DNA from: Pseudeuparius sepicola
Lineage: Eukaryota; Arthropoda; Insecta; Coleoptera; Anthribidae
DNA length: 64,000 nt
NCBI GenBank assembly: GCA_963920635.1
Contig: OY987302.1
Coordinates: 37,203,500 to 37,267,499 of the forward strand
Direction: 5' to 3'
Shown here: one piece after another, positions 21,829 through 33,088 of the stretch
Position numbering within the stretch: position 1 is the stretch's first letter
Layout of the letters: every line of letters begins with the position of its first letter
Program-made: the position numbers and the translations under genes
Notes under the pieces: generated by a model
What the model saw: the letters and a program-made list of their open reading frames with translations, nothing else
Told to the model about the DNA's origin: nothing
The model's database searches: none

Positions 21829-22617
21829 GATAAACAATGTGTGTGGGTAGAGACATTCGCGGGAAAAGGTGTAACATAATATGCATGCTTTCTTCATGCA
21901 ATGAATTGTAAATAAAATTCATACATCGAACTGTGACTGGTGACTGGATAAAAATGCCGTAATAAGAATCGACTGTTTTCATGAATAACCTCATTGAATT
22001 TTATGCAGTTTTAGAAAGTTAATGTGGGTTGGAAAATTTGTATTATATGCTGGATGCAGAGAAAAAGTGGAAATTTCATATAAGTTGAGCTGTTTATGAA
22101 TGAAAAAAAGTTGAGAGAACAATACCTACTTATACAAACACAACAGAACGAGACAGTCTTAAAGAAAATGGGCAATTCACTCTTTGTGTATAGGACTCGA
22201 ACAGCGACTTATTATTTTAATCGGTACTGTTGTAAGAAATTCAGAAATGGAATTTTGGTTTATTTAATAAAAATATATACTTACACATTTTATCTTTATC
22301 TTTTTATGGTGCACTTTAACATATTTTCAGTTTGTAACATGTTTCTCAGGAGAACAAAATCAGGAAATACTTGTCTCTAGGATTATATTATTATTACATT
22401 TTAGTTTCAACATGTTTTTGCACTTATAAGGGAGGATAGAAAAAAACCAAAAATATACATAAAACATATTTATTGTGTATAAAAATATAAAAGAAAATAT
22501 ACTTAAAAGCTAAGAATACGTATTAAATTTAAAACTAAAAGAAGGATAGGTATCTATAAACAACGTTGGAAAATAAAGACTCAAACATTTTTTAAAAATA
22601 TTTAATGTGAGAAAAAA
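21829..22617. other. Unique centre of the palindrome, left part; no firm gene
   Basis: The single-copy centre begins here. A 94-codon frame (22,096-22,380, +) starts MNEKKLREQ and ends with hydrophobic AT-driven residues; it has no supporting promoter and is not called. The minus-strand ATTAAA near 22,600 could serve as the polyadenylation signal for the gene at 22,618-23,360. Confidence 0.4.
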
Positions 22618-23360
22618 CTACTTTTTTACCACATTAAATCTTTTTAAAATACCAGCAGACAGCCGTTTATCCCTCTCCATTTTCTCAATTTTGGCTATAG
22701 ATACCTGCTCCCTTTTTCTCAGTCGTTCTTTCTCTCTCCTAATAGTCGCCAGTCGATGTTGCTCCTCTCTCGAGGATTTTAGATTTTCGGCGTCCTTTTG
22801 TTTCAGCCCTTTTGAGACCTGTAATATATAGGAACCGAGTGAAGTACTCCCAGGACTAGTCAGCTCCTCGAATTCATCCTCGCTGTCCATCTGCTGACTA
22901 ACACTAATGTGCACGTCACTAAAGGAGTCCTCGCTGTCCATGCCCAACTGACGCATGTCTTTACCACCATTTCCTTTCAATTGTGGGTTATTCGTGTTTT
23001 CCACACCACACTGCTCGACGTCCTCTTGCCGATGAACCGGTGAAATAATGGAATTCGGACAGAATGCCATTATCTCGTCGTAACAAGGCACTTGGGAGGG
23101 CGACACGAAGGACGCACTATTCAAATCGGGCATGTTGTATGACTGTGCAGAGTCGATGGTTGGCTGAAAAGAAAAAAAATAATAAGTTTAATTTAGAAAA
23201 AAAGTATTTTTCAAAAATAAAGTTTAAAAAATAATTTTGTATGAAAAAAATTGTTGAAGATTACCAGAAAACCAAGATTTATACTTACAGGCATTATTAG
23301 CATATTGCTAAGGATAGTAGGTTTCTTTGTCGAGAGAGACAACTTCTTAGGGTGCTGCAT
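22618..23360 (-). CDS. Two-exon charged protein (205 residues), unknown
   Basis: Exon 1 (23,289-23,360) starts with ATG in MQHPKKLSLSTKK and ends at CCT followed by GTAAGT. Exon 2 (22,618-23,163) follows a pyrimidine-rich TTTTCTTTTCAG acceptor in phase 0 and runs to a stop at 22,618-22,620. The product is 205 residues. It has a short basic start, a Ser/Asp/Glu-rich middle (DSEDEFEELTSPG at about residues 120-132) and a strongly basic helical C-terminus with RREKERLRKREQ. The layout suggests a nucleic-acid-binding or chromatin-associated protein, but no family is recognised. An upstream TATA-like CTTATAAG lies about 65 bp before the start, on the minus strand near 23,425. A similar acidic-then-basic design appears in the partial gene at 15,868-16,127. 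Confidence 0.65.
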
Positions 23361-23439
23361 TGTAAGTATCCAAAATACACAAAAAACACACCACTGGAAC
23401 TACTATTGTGAATCAAGAAACTTATAAGAGAGGAGGCTG

Positions 23440-25632
23440 TGAACTGGCTAATGGCCATTCAACAAACCTCTTTAAAGGGAAAAAATTCGATGTCAGTCAA
23501 AAAATATAGTAGGAGAAAAACGATTTGCCCACTCTAGAATTTTTAAAAAACTTGTTTATTGATCTGAGCGAGACTGTGTGGCGTTATGCGTGGTCATTAA
23601 ATTTAATATGTGGTAAACAAGAGGCCACGGGGATGAACGATATAATGCAATGTAATCCAAAAAAAATTAGCTAGACTGTATGGCGTTATACACGTTCTTT
23701 AGGGCCGGACTGGGCTGATGGACTAGGGGGAATTAGATTGTTAATACATCGCAGAGTCTTTGCGAAATTGAATGTGATAATGTTTAAAGAAACAAATCGC
23801 GCATGGGTTGTCCAATCATATCGTTGCACAGTTAATTAAAAATGTAGACGCAAAAACATATCTCCCAAAAAAAAAAGTTCAACCTACTTTCCGCTTAAAA
23901 ATCGAACAACAGAGGTATCTCCCATCGCGGTTTTGAAATTTTTTTTTTTACACCTACCTAATTCTTCATCTTGAACAAGTTTCATTAACAACATTTTAAC
24001 GTGTAAGCTACAGAAAAGGCACTCTTCTAAAATAGTATAATATTTTTAATTAAAAGATACCTCTGTAAGGATATTAGGCAGACTTTTAGGCTATGTGTTC
24101 TCTAGAAAAATTGTTAGAGTGCTTGCTTTAGGTAGCGAAAATCGCAGGGGTAGAAAGTCACGGTGGAGTCATTGATAAACGGTTCCACTTATCGAAATTT
24201 GGAAGGAAGTCACTGTGGTAATCATCGTTAAAATCTTCTATTACCTACGCTGCTATAATTAAATATTTATCTACGGCTTGGTTCTGTTTCTTTTCCAATG
24301 CCTAAATAGTACATTTTATAATATTAATTTTGTTTCCTCTCCAATATATTGTACGGTGTTTGTATCACATATATCTGTGAAAAACAACGTTTCAGATATT
24401 TCTCAGTTTTTAAGAGCGGTGTTTGGTCAGAAACGATCTAGTGGATGATGGGGCAGTAAAAAGGCCGCCGTTTTTCCAGAGCCTGTTTTGAATACACCCC
24501 ACCAAGTCTTGACTTGTCATTATGATAGGTATTGCATACTTTTGTATAGGAGCAGCTTTTGTTAACCCAACTTCTTTCTGTTATCTTCTTCCACCATTTT
24601 AATCTCAATTCATCTACCCGACGCCACAATATGTTACTAATCGTGAATAAATAGCACATTTCATAGTGAAGTTTATAAACCAGTGGGATTTGGCAATTTT
24701 GTTTAAATATAATGAAAAATAGCTCGTTTTGGTCTTGATTATTGTTAGACAAATTATCGCAAACTTCACTTTTCAGAAGAATGATTTTATTGTGATGTAA
24801 TGATTGTACAAAGACGCCAGCGCAAACACGATCACGATAATTAACTGCTAACCTTAAACAAAACAGCTGACGATTTTATGCGATTTTTATTATGACTTAG
24901 CTTGTTGTTCCCCTGTTCCGCGCTGACTGAGCCTATTCTTCCCGTGTATGGGTATTTTAAAGTAATACGTATATTGTGACCTAGCCTGTTTTTCCCCTGA
25001 CTATTACGTTGGTTTGAAAGAGCACACAATTTACCACAAGATGGCACTGTAATCCCAATTTCAACAAAAAATGACTTGGCCTGTTTTTCCCGTGTACCCT
25101 TCATATGGTTTTGTTTCTCTCAAGTTTGGGTTTCAACCCCAGTGGCGAAAGAAGGAAGGCCCCAACTTGCATTATCTAGTTTTTACTCTAATCTTTTCTA
25201 GTCTATATTGTTTAGGATTTGTATGAAAAAATGAATTTTGTATCATCAAGTTTGCGACTCTCCCTGCAGCTCGAAACGGTTGTTTGTGATTCCATACTTT
25301 CATAATATAAGCTTATAAGTTAATATCCCATATTTTTAAATTACACTATTCTTTGTATCTCTCTAATATGTTTGATCAAACATGGATTAGACCTCCTGCG
25401 CCCTGCATTCTACCTCAAAGGTGGTGGGAAAATGAATGCATATAGTTTTGTTACAATTTAAAAATATATATAAAAGAACAATTCAACCTATTTATAACTA
25501 ATATCCATATGAAACTGTACGTCTAATTTGCGATTAAAAATTTTTGTTGAAGGTGTGAAACATTTTCGATTTTTTTTTATTGCGTTCTGTATTCTACCTC
25601 GAAGTAGGAAACGAACGCATGATGATTGTCAG
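23440..25632. other. Unique centre of the palindrome; no firm gene
   Basis: No frame with a recognised motif. A minus-strand frame at 24,438-24,752 contains LRLKWWKKITERSW and several Cys residues but lacks an ATG at its open end. Three copies of TGAC(T/C)T(A/G)GCCTGTTTTTCCC-like sequence recur at about 24,893, 24,977 and 25,069, and GCATTCTACCTC-like phrases occur at about 25,402 and 25,590. These repeats are diverged and unexplained. Confidence 0.4.
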
Positions 25633-26115
25633 TTAAATGCGACGTGGTTCTTGGACCCGATTTTGAGGTGCTTTGTGAAAAAAAAAAAGAAGAAAAATTG
25701 ACACAAACATTTTATTAGGGGATCTATACATGGTGTTATAATTTATTTCTCCGTAATTAATACATGAACAGTTTTCAAAAAGTTTTTCTGAATTGGTATT
25801 AGAACAGAAAGACGTAAATTGATTAATTTTCTTAATATGATTCACTAGTCTTGACGCATATCCTCTTCGACGATATTCTTCATGGGTAAAAACAAAATTG
25901 AGATTTTTCGGGTTGGAGTGTTTGTTTAAAGGGTCGAAATCAATTTTTGACATTAGGACAAATGAAACCGGTTTAGCATCAACGTATAATATATAGCACG
26001 ATATTTTTTTATCTAGGCACCACTGATCGAACATACTTCTTGCAATACCATCTCTCACGACTTCTTGTCTTATTTTGTTTACTGCTTGTCGATCAAAAAA
26101 GAATCTGATCTCCAT
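25633..26115 (-). CDS. GNAT-family N-acetyltransferase-like protein
   Basis: The start is placed at the ATG at 26,115 (MEIRFFFDRQ), giving 160 residues; the frame is open further upstream but only through a GTG codon. The fold pattern fits GNAT: an N-terminal strand-helix (VNKIRQEVVRDG), a central strand pair (ISCYILYVDAKPVSFVLMSK), the acetyl-CoA loop RRRGYASRLV (motif A, R-x-x-G-x-A) after LNFVFTHEEY, and a C-terminal NTNSEKLFENC segment. GNAT enzymes move an acetyl group from acetyl-CoA to an amine; the substrate cannot be told. The last ~25 residues look like read-through. It sits alone at the right end of the unique centre, transcribed away from the right arm, with a duplicated TATA unit upstream. 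It may serve the element, for instance by modifying host proteins, but that is speculation. Confidence 0.7.
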   Translation of the reverse strand: MEIRFFFDRQAVNKIRQEVVRDGIARSMFDQWCLDKKISCYILYVDAKPVSFVLMSKIDFDPLNKHSNPKNLNFVFTHEEYRRRGYASRLVNHIKKINQFTSFCSNTNSEKLFENCSCINYGEINYNTMYRSPNKMFVSIFLLFFFHKAPQNRVQEPRRI

Positions 26116-26149
26116 GTTGCACAGACGTTTGAATGAAAAATCATCGGTC

Positions 26150-26235
26150 ACACACTTTTAAGACATTACCCCCACCACTTTTATATTTTTCCATACACTT
26201 TTTAAGACGTTACCCCCACCACTTTTATAAATTTT
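26150..26235 (-). promoter_or_regulatory. Duplicated TATA unit upstream of the GNAT gene
   Basis: On the minus strand TATAAAAGTGGTGGGGGTAA followed by GTCTTAAAA occurs twice in tandem (about 26,150-26,187 and 26,195-26,230). Each copy brings its own TATAAAAG box, so the unit could drive two start sites. The nearer copy is ~70 bp before the chosen ATG. It lies ~85-165 bp from the inner end of the right arm. Confidence 0.6.
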
Positions 26236-28835
26236 AAACTAGCCGAAACCTTGACCCATTTGAGATGTTAAGATATTTGGGGAAGCGTTTGGAAGTTGCG
26301 CCAGCAGCGAATTGCATAAGGTCAAGCGTCGTGACTCAGTCATGGCGATAGAAATATTTTTTGCCAGCAAAACGGATCAATTTAGCAGTGTAACGTCTGC
26401 AAAAAGGACGAAAATCCGTCGAAAATATGAAAAACGATTCCCTTGAAATTGGCCAAAAGCTGGCGCCCATACACCACGCGACGGCGAGTATGCGACGCAC
26501 CACGTAGCGAGGCATCTCCGGGCAAGTTGACGGCGGCGCGGCGGCCAGATTTCAACAAACGAAGTGGCGCGCAATGCGTCGAAAGGCCGAGATGCTTCCA
26601 TCTCGAGCGGCGATTTGCATGTGACGAAACACCGGCGGCTCTCCCACGTGGGCGTATTGAAGGCATCTCCGTTGGAAATGCCTGATTAGAATCGCAATAG
26701 GTACCTTTGTTTACTTTTTACCAGCAAAACGGGTCAATCGGTGTCATCGCTATGTTGTCTGCTATATTTTTTATTGTAAATTAGGCCATTTTTTTCTTGA
26801 CCTGAATATTTCTCTGTTTTCGATACGTATTATAGGCTTACTATTCACGTAAGTAAAGTCAACAGTGCGTTTTGTATTTTAGTTATTCATTTTTATCCGT
26901 CTAAAATATCAAGGAATACCCCCAAAAGCTAGCAAAATGGGCAAACAGTCGATAAAAATTCCGTTGAATAACTTATTACTACTACCTATGGTGCCTTTTT
27001 TATTAATCAGAAGTGTATTATATGAGTGAAAGTATTGTTTTGGTGAAATTTTTATTTTTAATTTTTATTATTCATTTTTATCAGTCTAAAATATCAAGGA
27101 ATACCCCCAAAAGCTAGCAAAATGGGCAAACAGTCGATAAAAATTCCGTTGAATATCTTATTATTACTACCTATGGTGCCTTTTTTATTAATCAGAAGTG
27201 TATCATATGAGTGAAAGTATTGTTTTGGTGAAATTTTTATTAAATCGGTTTAAAATGAGCGATTTCTATGTTTTGAGGTTGTAACTCCTTGTAGGTAATA
27301 TGCAAACATGATTCAAAAGGAATCCAACTGACCATTATTAAACTACAACTTTTTGTCTAAAAATTTTTTTAAAGAGTTTAGCTTCTAAGATTATAAGCTG
27401 TTACAATTAACTGTTGATAAACTAAACATATTTTAATCGCATTTACTAAACAATTTAAGCCAATATTTTTGGATCCTCTAACTTACGACGCAATAATAAG
27501 GCTTCACATGATATCTAGAAAATTGCCACTTGCAATATTTTTGATTCTAGATAATCGAGAAAATTGTCATTATTAAACCTAATTATTAAATTGAGTTGAA
27601 AGTCAACGCACAAAGATTTTTGTATGATATTTACTCTCAGGGTCGTTGTCTCAGAATTCTATAAGAGATTCTTAAGATTTTTTTCCTATTATCTCAATTA
27701 GTAACTTATTGAAACTCAATTCATACAAAACCAATTTTCAGAGGACAAAAAACCCTTGAAAATATGATTTTTTAAATTTTATAACGTTCAGTATTTTTTA
27801 TTTTGGTTATATAGTTACCACCTAGCTTGACCCAGAGAAACTGAATTTTACACAAGAACAATTTTCAGAGGATAAAAATCCGTAGAAAATATGATTTTTT
27901 AAATTTTATAACGTTCAGTATTTTTTATTTTGGTTATGTAGTAGCTTGACCCAGATGGAATTTTTCTTTTCATCACATTCTGTTCTAACGGGAAGCGTTT
28001 ATGATGTTGTCTCGGTCTATTGAACAACTATTCTAAAATAACCCAACCTGTATAAAACATAAAATGGGACAGCCACATCACTACTTTTTTTGCCTTGTAT
28101 ATTTCCAAACTGGCTGTTAGATGTGTTTCTCACCTTAAAAAATTAAAGCCAATATTTTTTTTGGACCCTCAAACTTGCAACACAATTAGGTTTCACATCT
28201 CTGGCATATTTCTCATTTATTTTATATATACGTAGGTATAAGTTTCATTGTTTAATAAAACCAACTCGGCACTTTTCACATCCTATGCGTCGCACTTGCT
28301 TCAGTAGATTCTCGGTCGTGGCCACAAATAAAGACTCTATCGAGGCGTTGTAATAAATATATGAAAAGTCTGAGTTTCGTGTTTGTTTTTCTTTGGAAAG
28401 ATGGAAGTGTATCAGTACCTACTTCGGTATAATAGATACGCGTAGTTCAGTGAAATTTTGGATTACGGCAGTACCTATCTATGGAATTTGAACGGTTACT
28501 GGTTGTTTTTCCCGTGAAAATGACTGTGCCGTTAGAAAAATGATGTTTGGTTATATCTGATAGCTCGGGGATGTTTATTTTACTGTCTGGGGCATTAGAT
28601 GTAACCTGATTTCTTTTTATACATCATCAAGAATCTTTCTGTGAGTTGTATTTTGTTTTCTTATCTCTAGGGTATTTTTTTTATGTACTTGCGTCGCATT
28701 TTGAAACCTATATCGTAAAACCGGTGGTGGCACCCTGTGTTTAAAAACTATACTTCGAAAAAACATCTTGTCTGATCCAATTTTGTTATCATTTTCGTAA
28801 ATGGGGTAAACAAATTAAACGTTAGCAATTATATT

Positions 28836-29150
28836 TGTATCAAAAAAAATTTTGTCGAAAAAGAATTTGGCAAAAAAAAAAATTGGCAAAAAAAAATTCG
28901 ACAAAAAAAAAATTTGGCAAAAAAAATGTCAAAAAAAAATTTACAAAAAAAAATTTTGACAAAAAAAATTTTGACAAAAAAAAAATTTTGACAAAAAAAA
29001 TTTTGACAAAAACAAATTTGGCAAAAAAAAATTTGGCAAACAAAAATTTTGGCAAAAAAAATTGTCAAAAAAAAAAATTTGACAAAAAAAATTTTGACGA
29101 AAAAAAAATTGACAAAAAAAAATTTTGGCAAAAAACTTCTACAAAAAATC
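28836..29150. repeat. A/T-tract array (right arm)
   Basis: This mirrors the 18,968-19,300 array as A7-10 units separated by TTTGAC/TTTGGC. It is shorter than the left copy, the main length difference between the arms in this region. Lys-rich and Phe-rich translations are artefacts. Confidence 0.8.
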
Positions 29151-30232
29151 ACAAAAAATTTTCACCTGTCTGAATGACAGTCGGTCCTCCGCCTATTAAG
29201 ATATAGCTTTTACTTCCTTTATATAAGTTTTCGTTTCCAAGATATCAAGCGGTTTATAAATGGGACAGCTGGTATATTTACATTTTTTTCTTTCTTTTGC
29301 TCATGTAATCCTTGGGAATTTTTTTACGAAAGGTTTCCAAATATCTAGCTGTTTAAAAATGGGACAGCTGGTATATACTTACTTGCATCTTGGAGCACTC
29401 GAACTGATACGTGGAATCACGCACCCTTCTTATAGGCCATTATTTGTCGACTAAGGTTTTTTTTTGTCTGGTCAGCAGAGCCGCGTTTGCCTACCAAGGT
29501 TTTTTCCTAACCTTATATATTTTTTGAATCCACCGGTATAAAATATCGTCATTATTTCCTTCTGTGGGGAACTAAAAAATATTTACTTTCAAATAAGGTT
29601 GAGGAAACCGGTATTTAAAAAAGTAATAACCCCTAAAATTTTTCCAAACGAGATGAACTGAAACAGCTAGGGTGTATAAAATGGGACAGCCGCGCAATTA
29701 CCTTTTTCGGTCTTGTGTATATTTTACTGGAATAAATAATTATTTCCAATTTTTTTTGGTACAACCTCTACATCGTATTTTTTTTACTGAAATTTTTTCA
29801 TCATTTTTTTCCAAGTGAAACTGACGTTATTTTTACCTTTACATATATTTTTACCGGTATACAAAACTTATTCGAAAATTCTACCTACATTTTCACGTCT
29901 TGGATTTTTTTTACAGATTTTGTTCAAACAAAATTTCCTATGTTATCTGGGGCCTTCCGACTAACTATTATAATAACTGTTTTTATCAGTCACTCGAAAA
30001 AATTCTATCTGCACTTGTATATAAAACATTCGTCTGAGTCTTGTCTTGTACATTTCACCGTCAAAAAATGAAAATTTCCCAAAATGTTATCGGGATTATA
30101 GGATCAGGACCTTTTTAAAATTACATTTTTTGAATAAAAAATTTTCAAATTTTTTCGATTTTTCATAGGTATCAAAAGTGCGGAACTGCGCATGCGCGAA
30201 ACGCGTGCAAGGGGGAAGGGTGGATTTTGTTC

Positions 30233-30296
30233 GGGCAACTACATGCCAGTCGGACGGAGGCCTTCGGCCTCCGTTCCTCCTGGCACATAGTTGCCC
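30233..30296. repeat. Strong 64-bp hairpin (right arm)
   Basis: Mirror copy of the hairpin at 17,832-17,895, with the same stem (GGGCAACTACATGCCAG paired with CTGGCACATAGTTGCCC) and loop. The sequence is unchanged between the arms. Confidence 0.8.
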
Positions 30297-31188
30297 ACCC
30301 GCCACCCCCCACCCACCCCGTGGTAGACTAAGTCCACCCCCCCCAAGGGGTGGCCCCAAAATCGATTGCGCTATATGAGGATTTTTTCCGATCAGCCGAT
30401 CAGAAGATATATTTGGAAATCACGATATACCTGCATCAGCAGAAAATCCGAGCCCCTGACGTACTAATTGTTTACGTTGTACATCGCATCATATACGGTT
30501 CCACGTGGTTTCTTATTTACCATAATGTATCACATTTCCTGATACCAAGGAGTCTACCTCGGATTTCCACGTGTCTAGTTGAAGATTCCGGCCTAAATCG
30601 TTTGCGTTACATGCTGATTTTCCCAAATTTTCCGTTTATTATTCTATCTGCAATTTTTTCAGATTTTTTTATTTAGAAGATAATTGGGTGAAATTTGTAG
30701 CCTATTGTTCTATATGCGGTTTCAGCAAAATCGCTGAGTGCTCGACCAAACAAAGCAGGCGTCTGTCGTGAACTATTCCACGTGTTTTCTCTTACTATAT
30801 ATTTACTATGCGGTCACGCGTTCGCAGCGAGTAACCCGATGCGACGCAACAGCTGAGTTATAATTTTGTGTACTTGAACAATTCGGGGTTTATTTGCACA
30901 AATAAATTAAAAATTATGGTTCATAAGATCACAAACGCAGACCTTATCGATAACAATTTTATTAGACTTTTTTTTTCATTATTAGCCATTACTTGACATA
31001 ACCTACAATTTTCCAAATTTATGTGTATAAGTTAAGAATCACCCTGTATACACATAACAGTGGAATAGAGTGATATTATTGCTTAGAGTGAGAGTTTTAT
31101 TATAATATGATGCTTCAGGTGTTTTCCCTTCAACACAAAGATTCTTATAAAAAAACACAACAAAAGATTTTTAAACGTTTATTAAAAA

Positions 31189-31311
31189 TTAATTGTGTAA
31201 GTCAATATGTTTTATCTTCATTTTAATTTCATATAACATAAGTTCATATTTCAATGCTTCTAAATTCTTCAAATATTGTTGCAGTTTTCTTCTGTACTCC
31301 AGCTTCGTCAT
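31189..31311 (-). CDS. 40-residue helical microprotein (right copy)
   Basis: Mirror copy of the frame at 16,815-16,937, intact from ATG (overlapping the upstream stop as ATGA) to TAA at 31,189-31,191. Preservation in both arms reflects the arms' recent origin as much as selection, so it adds little independent support. Confidence 0.5.
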   Translation of the reverse strand: MTKLEYRRKLQQYLKNLEALKYELMLYEIKMKIKHIDLHN

Positions 31312-31616
31312 GGTTCTACAATAAATTCGATATTTGTAGATCGGCCGACGGGTCCAAGACTCTTCATGTAATACCTCCTTCCGTTACCGATATCCCTATT
31401 AATTTCTTCGATCCGTTGGGGCGTAAACTCGGCCGTGTATCGTTGCGGCAGCACCGTCTTAAATTCTTCGAACTCGACGTAGACCTTCTCTCCGTATTGC
31501 GTGTTGACTTTGTCCACGCTCGTGATTTGAAAATTTTCACCCACCTCCATATTTTGAACGCTTTCGAATTTCTTGAAGATCAAATTCTTGTTCAGGTGAT
31601 TCAGGAACGACTGCAT
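31308..31616 (-). CDS. Small beta-rich, possibly OB-fold protein (right copy)
   Basis: Identical in translation to the 102-residue protein at 16,510-16,818 and transcribed toward the centre of the palindrome, as is its twin. The promoter (TATA near 31,690, CRE/E-box cluster near 31,860) and the AATAAA signal near 31,180 are mirrored too. Two identical copies at the two ends would double the dose of the product. Confidence 0.75.
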   Translation of the reverse strand: MQSFLNHLNKNLIFKKFESVQNMEVGENFQITSVDKVNTQYGEKVYVEFEEFKTVLPQRYTAEFTPQRIEEINRDIGNGRRYYMKSLGPVGRSTNIEFIVEP

Positions 31617-31941
31617 TTTGAACTCGGCAAATCAGACTGTAGGAAATTGTAAGTGTATATAACGGGAAAACTGCTCTTGCGCACGAATATATAGACCTCA
31701 CCCCACCAAGCCGTTGGAGTGGGGGTTTCCCCGTCGTTGGAGTGGGGGCTGACACCCGCCGTTGGAGTGGGGGGGGGGGTCAACTGGGGGTCACACGTGG
31801 CCCAAAGGTCAAAGGTTAATCTATCAGGATCTAGGGGTCAACTGGGGTCATCCGGTGACGTCACGTGACCTCGGGCATGACGTAGCCACTTTGCACGCTT
31901 TTTTCAAGGTCGTGGGTTAGAACTCTCTTTGTATTACTACT

Positions 31942-31947
31942 ATGGGT
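31942..31947. repeat. Target site duplication, right copy (ATGGGT)
   Basis: This hexamer directly follows the CTACT end of the palindrome and repeats the hexamer at 16,178-16,183 in the same orientation. Confidence 0.85.
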
Positions 31948-31989
31948 CTTTTAAAGATCTTAAAAAATTTCAAAGGGCCAATTAAAAAA

Positions 31990-32440
31990 ATTTTTGGACG
32001 TTCATAGGCACTTTTTGACACATCAGTTTTTATAAAACACTTACTAGTATAATTATGTGACTGAGAATCACTGGTTTCCTACAGGGTGCAGGTTGGCAGT
32101 CATCAGAAGTTGAGGGTTGGGACACTAGTGTTGACAAATCCTGGATATCGACGGCATATCAGGAAGATAAAAAAAAATGTTTTTCATCGGACTTTTAGCA
32201 AATCAGTTGCGATAAGAGTACTACTGTTTTTTTAGGGACAGCGACAGGGTGCAGGTTCCTGGCTTATCGACGGCATGTCAGGAAGATAGGTGGTGGACTG
32301 AAAAAGAAATAGTTCGTGTATGAAAAACCAAAGTATGATTAAAAATATTTTTCAAGGGACTTTTAGCAAATGAGTTGCGATAAGTACTTACTGGTTTCTT
32401 GAGGGACAGCGACACCTTGTTATTCATAATGACAAAAGTA
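31990..32440. repeat. Three degenerate ~165-bp tandem units
   Basis: ACTTTTAGCAAAT(C/G)AGTTGCGATAA occurs near 32,200 and 32,360. GGGACAGCGACA occurs near 32,235 and 32,403. CAGGGTGCAGGTT occurs near 32,083 and 32,247. TCGACGGCATRTCAGGAAGATA occurs near 32,148 and 32,270. A phrase near 32,290 (GGTGGACTGAAAAA) resembles the sequence just left of the palindrome (GTGGACTGAAAAAA, 16,164), consistent with both flanks having been one locus. No coding frame is certain here. Confidence 0.6.
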
Positions 32441-32451
32441 CGGGAACACGC

Positions 32452-32525
32452 ACGATCGTGGAAATCTATGGAACTAACGGAAACACGTACGATCGCGGAT
32501 AGCGGGAAATCTATGGTGAACTAAC
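32452..32525. repeat. ~37-bp direct repeat with internal palindrome
   Basis: GGAACACGCACGATCGTGG...AAATCTATGG and a second copy, GGAAACACGTACGATCGCGG...AAATCTATGG, are arranged head to tail and both run into AACTAAC. Each holds an ACGATCG palindromic core. They could be binding sites of a dimeric protein. Confidence 0.6.
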
Positions 32526-32679
32526 TGGACCTCTCTAATATGTGGCGCAATTTATAGGAAATAAATGTCAGCAAAAAAGTTCTGCGTAAGCAAAAAATTT
32601 GTAAAGGCCCTAGAACTGGTATCTTCTCCAACGCTAAAAAGAAAATCGAGATCAACATTTGAGAGAGGGGATGCAACTT

Positions 32680-33088
32680 AAGGTGGCCTGCGGCCACCAT
32701 TGCGCTCCCGCGCATGCGCAGCACCACACGTTTGTTACCTATTTAAAATTAAATAATAAAATTTTCCAATTTTTTTTAAAGAAATTTAAAAAGCTCCTGA
32801 GAATAATTTCCGCATGCAATTTTGAGAAATTTTTAGTCCTTGTCGGTAAAATATGCAATACAATTTCAAAATAAATGGTCAAAATTCACTAATTTTCTCA
32901 ACTAAATTCCCATATGCCTTAACTTTTTTTACAAGACAATTTTTAAACGTGTCCAGTCTAGGGGTGGAGCCCCTCAAAATGTTGATAGGGTGTAAGGATG
33001 TCAAAAATGCTTACAAGGCAAAAAACCTTACACAGCAAATAGTGGGTGGGTTTTCAATCCTTCATCAGGTATTTCCAAGTGCTTCAAG
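32680..33088 (+). promoter_or_regulatory. Diverged copy of the arm control region, outside the palindrome
   Basis: The order of landmarks matches the left arm at 17,900-18,750. First comes GCGCATGCGCAG, then CCACACGTTTGTTACCTATT (arm: CCGCACTTTTGATACCTATG), then an A/T-rich stretch with AAATTTAAAAAGCTCCTGA (arm: TTTTAAAAAGGTCCTGA). The block AAAACCTTA, ATAGTGG, TTC, ATCAG and AAGTGCTTCAAGATGCAAG ends it (arm: AGTGCTCCAAGATGCAAG). The two copies differ at many positions, so this is an older relative rather than part of the palindrome. It appears to drive the gene starting at 33,089. Confidence 0.65.

Larger units (their letters stand above)
16184..31941. mobile_element. 15.76-kb palindromic Polinton-like element
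   Basis: Two nearly identical inverted arms (16,184-21,828, 5,645 bp; 26,314-31,941, 5,628 bp) flank a unique centre of 4,485 bp. The ends read AGTAGTAATACAAAG and its complement, and the element is bordered by the 6-bp direct repeat ATGGGT. Size, AG terminus and 6-bp duplication are the known hallmarks of Polinton/Maverick elements. However, no protein-primed DNA polymerase, retroviral-type integrase, packaging ATPase, protease or capsid gene is visible, so it would need proteins from elsewhere. Genes present: the arm gene pair (once per arm), a two-exon charged protein and a GNAT-like enzyme in the centre. Alternatives are an endogenised linear dsDNA virus with long terminal repeats, or a derivative created by template switching. 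The arms differ mostly by short indels in homopolymers, so duplication or conversion is recent. Confidence 0.75.
26314..31941. repeat. Right 5.6-kb arm of the palindrome
   Basis: This is the reverse complement of the left arm with a few short indels. Mirrored contents, read from the inner end: GC-rich patch 26,356-26,740, 185-bp duplication 26,880-27,237, 119-bp duplication 27,711-27,951, A/T array 28,836-29,150, promoters at about 29,162-29,229 and 29,375-29,439, hairpin 30,233-30,296, and the gene pair at 31,189-31,616. Each was checked by eye against the left arm. Confidence 0.95.

Noticed and set aside
24438..24752. 104-codon minus-strand frame with several Cys and Trp
   Set aside because: Opens with TTG, no promoter, no recognised motif; kept only as a note within the palindrome centre.
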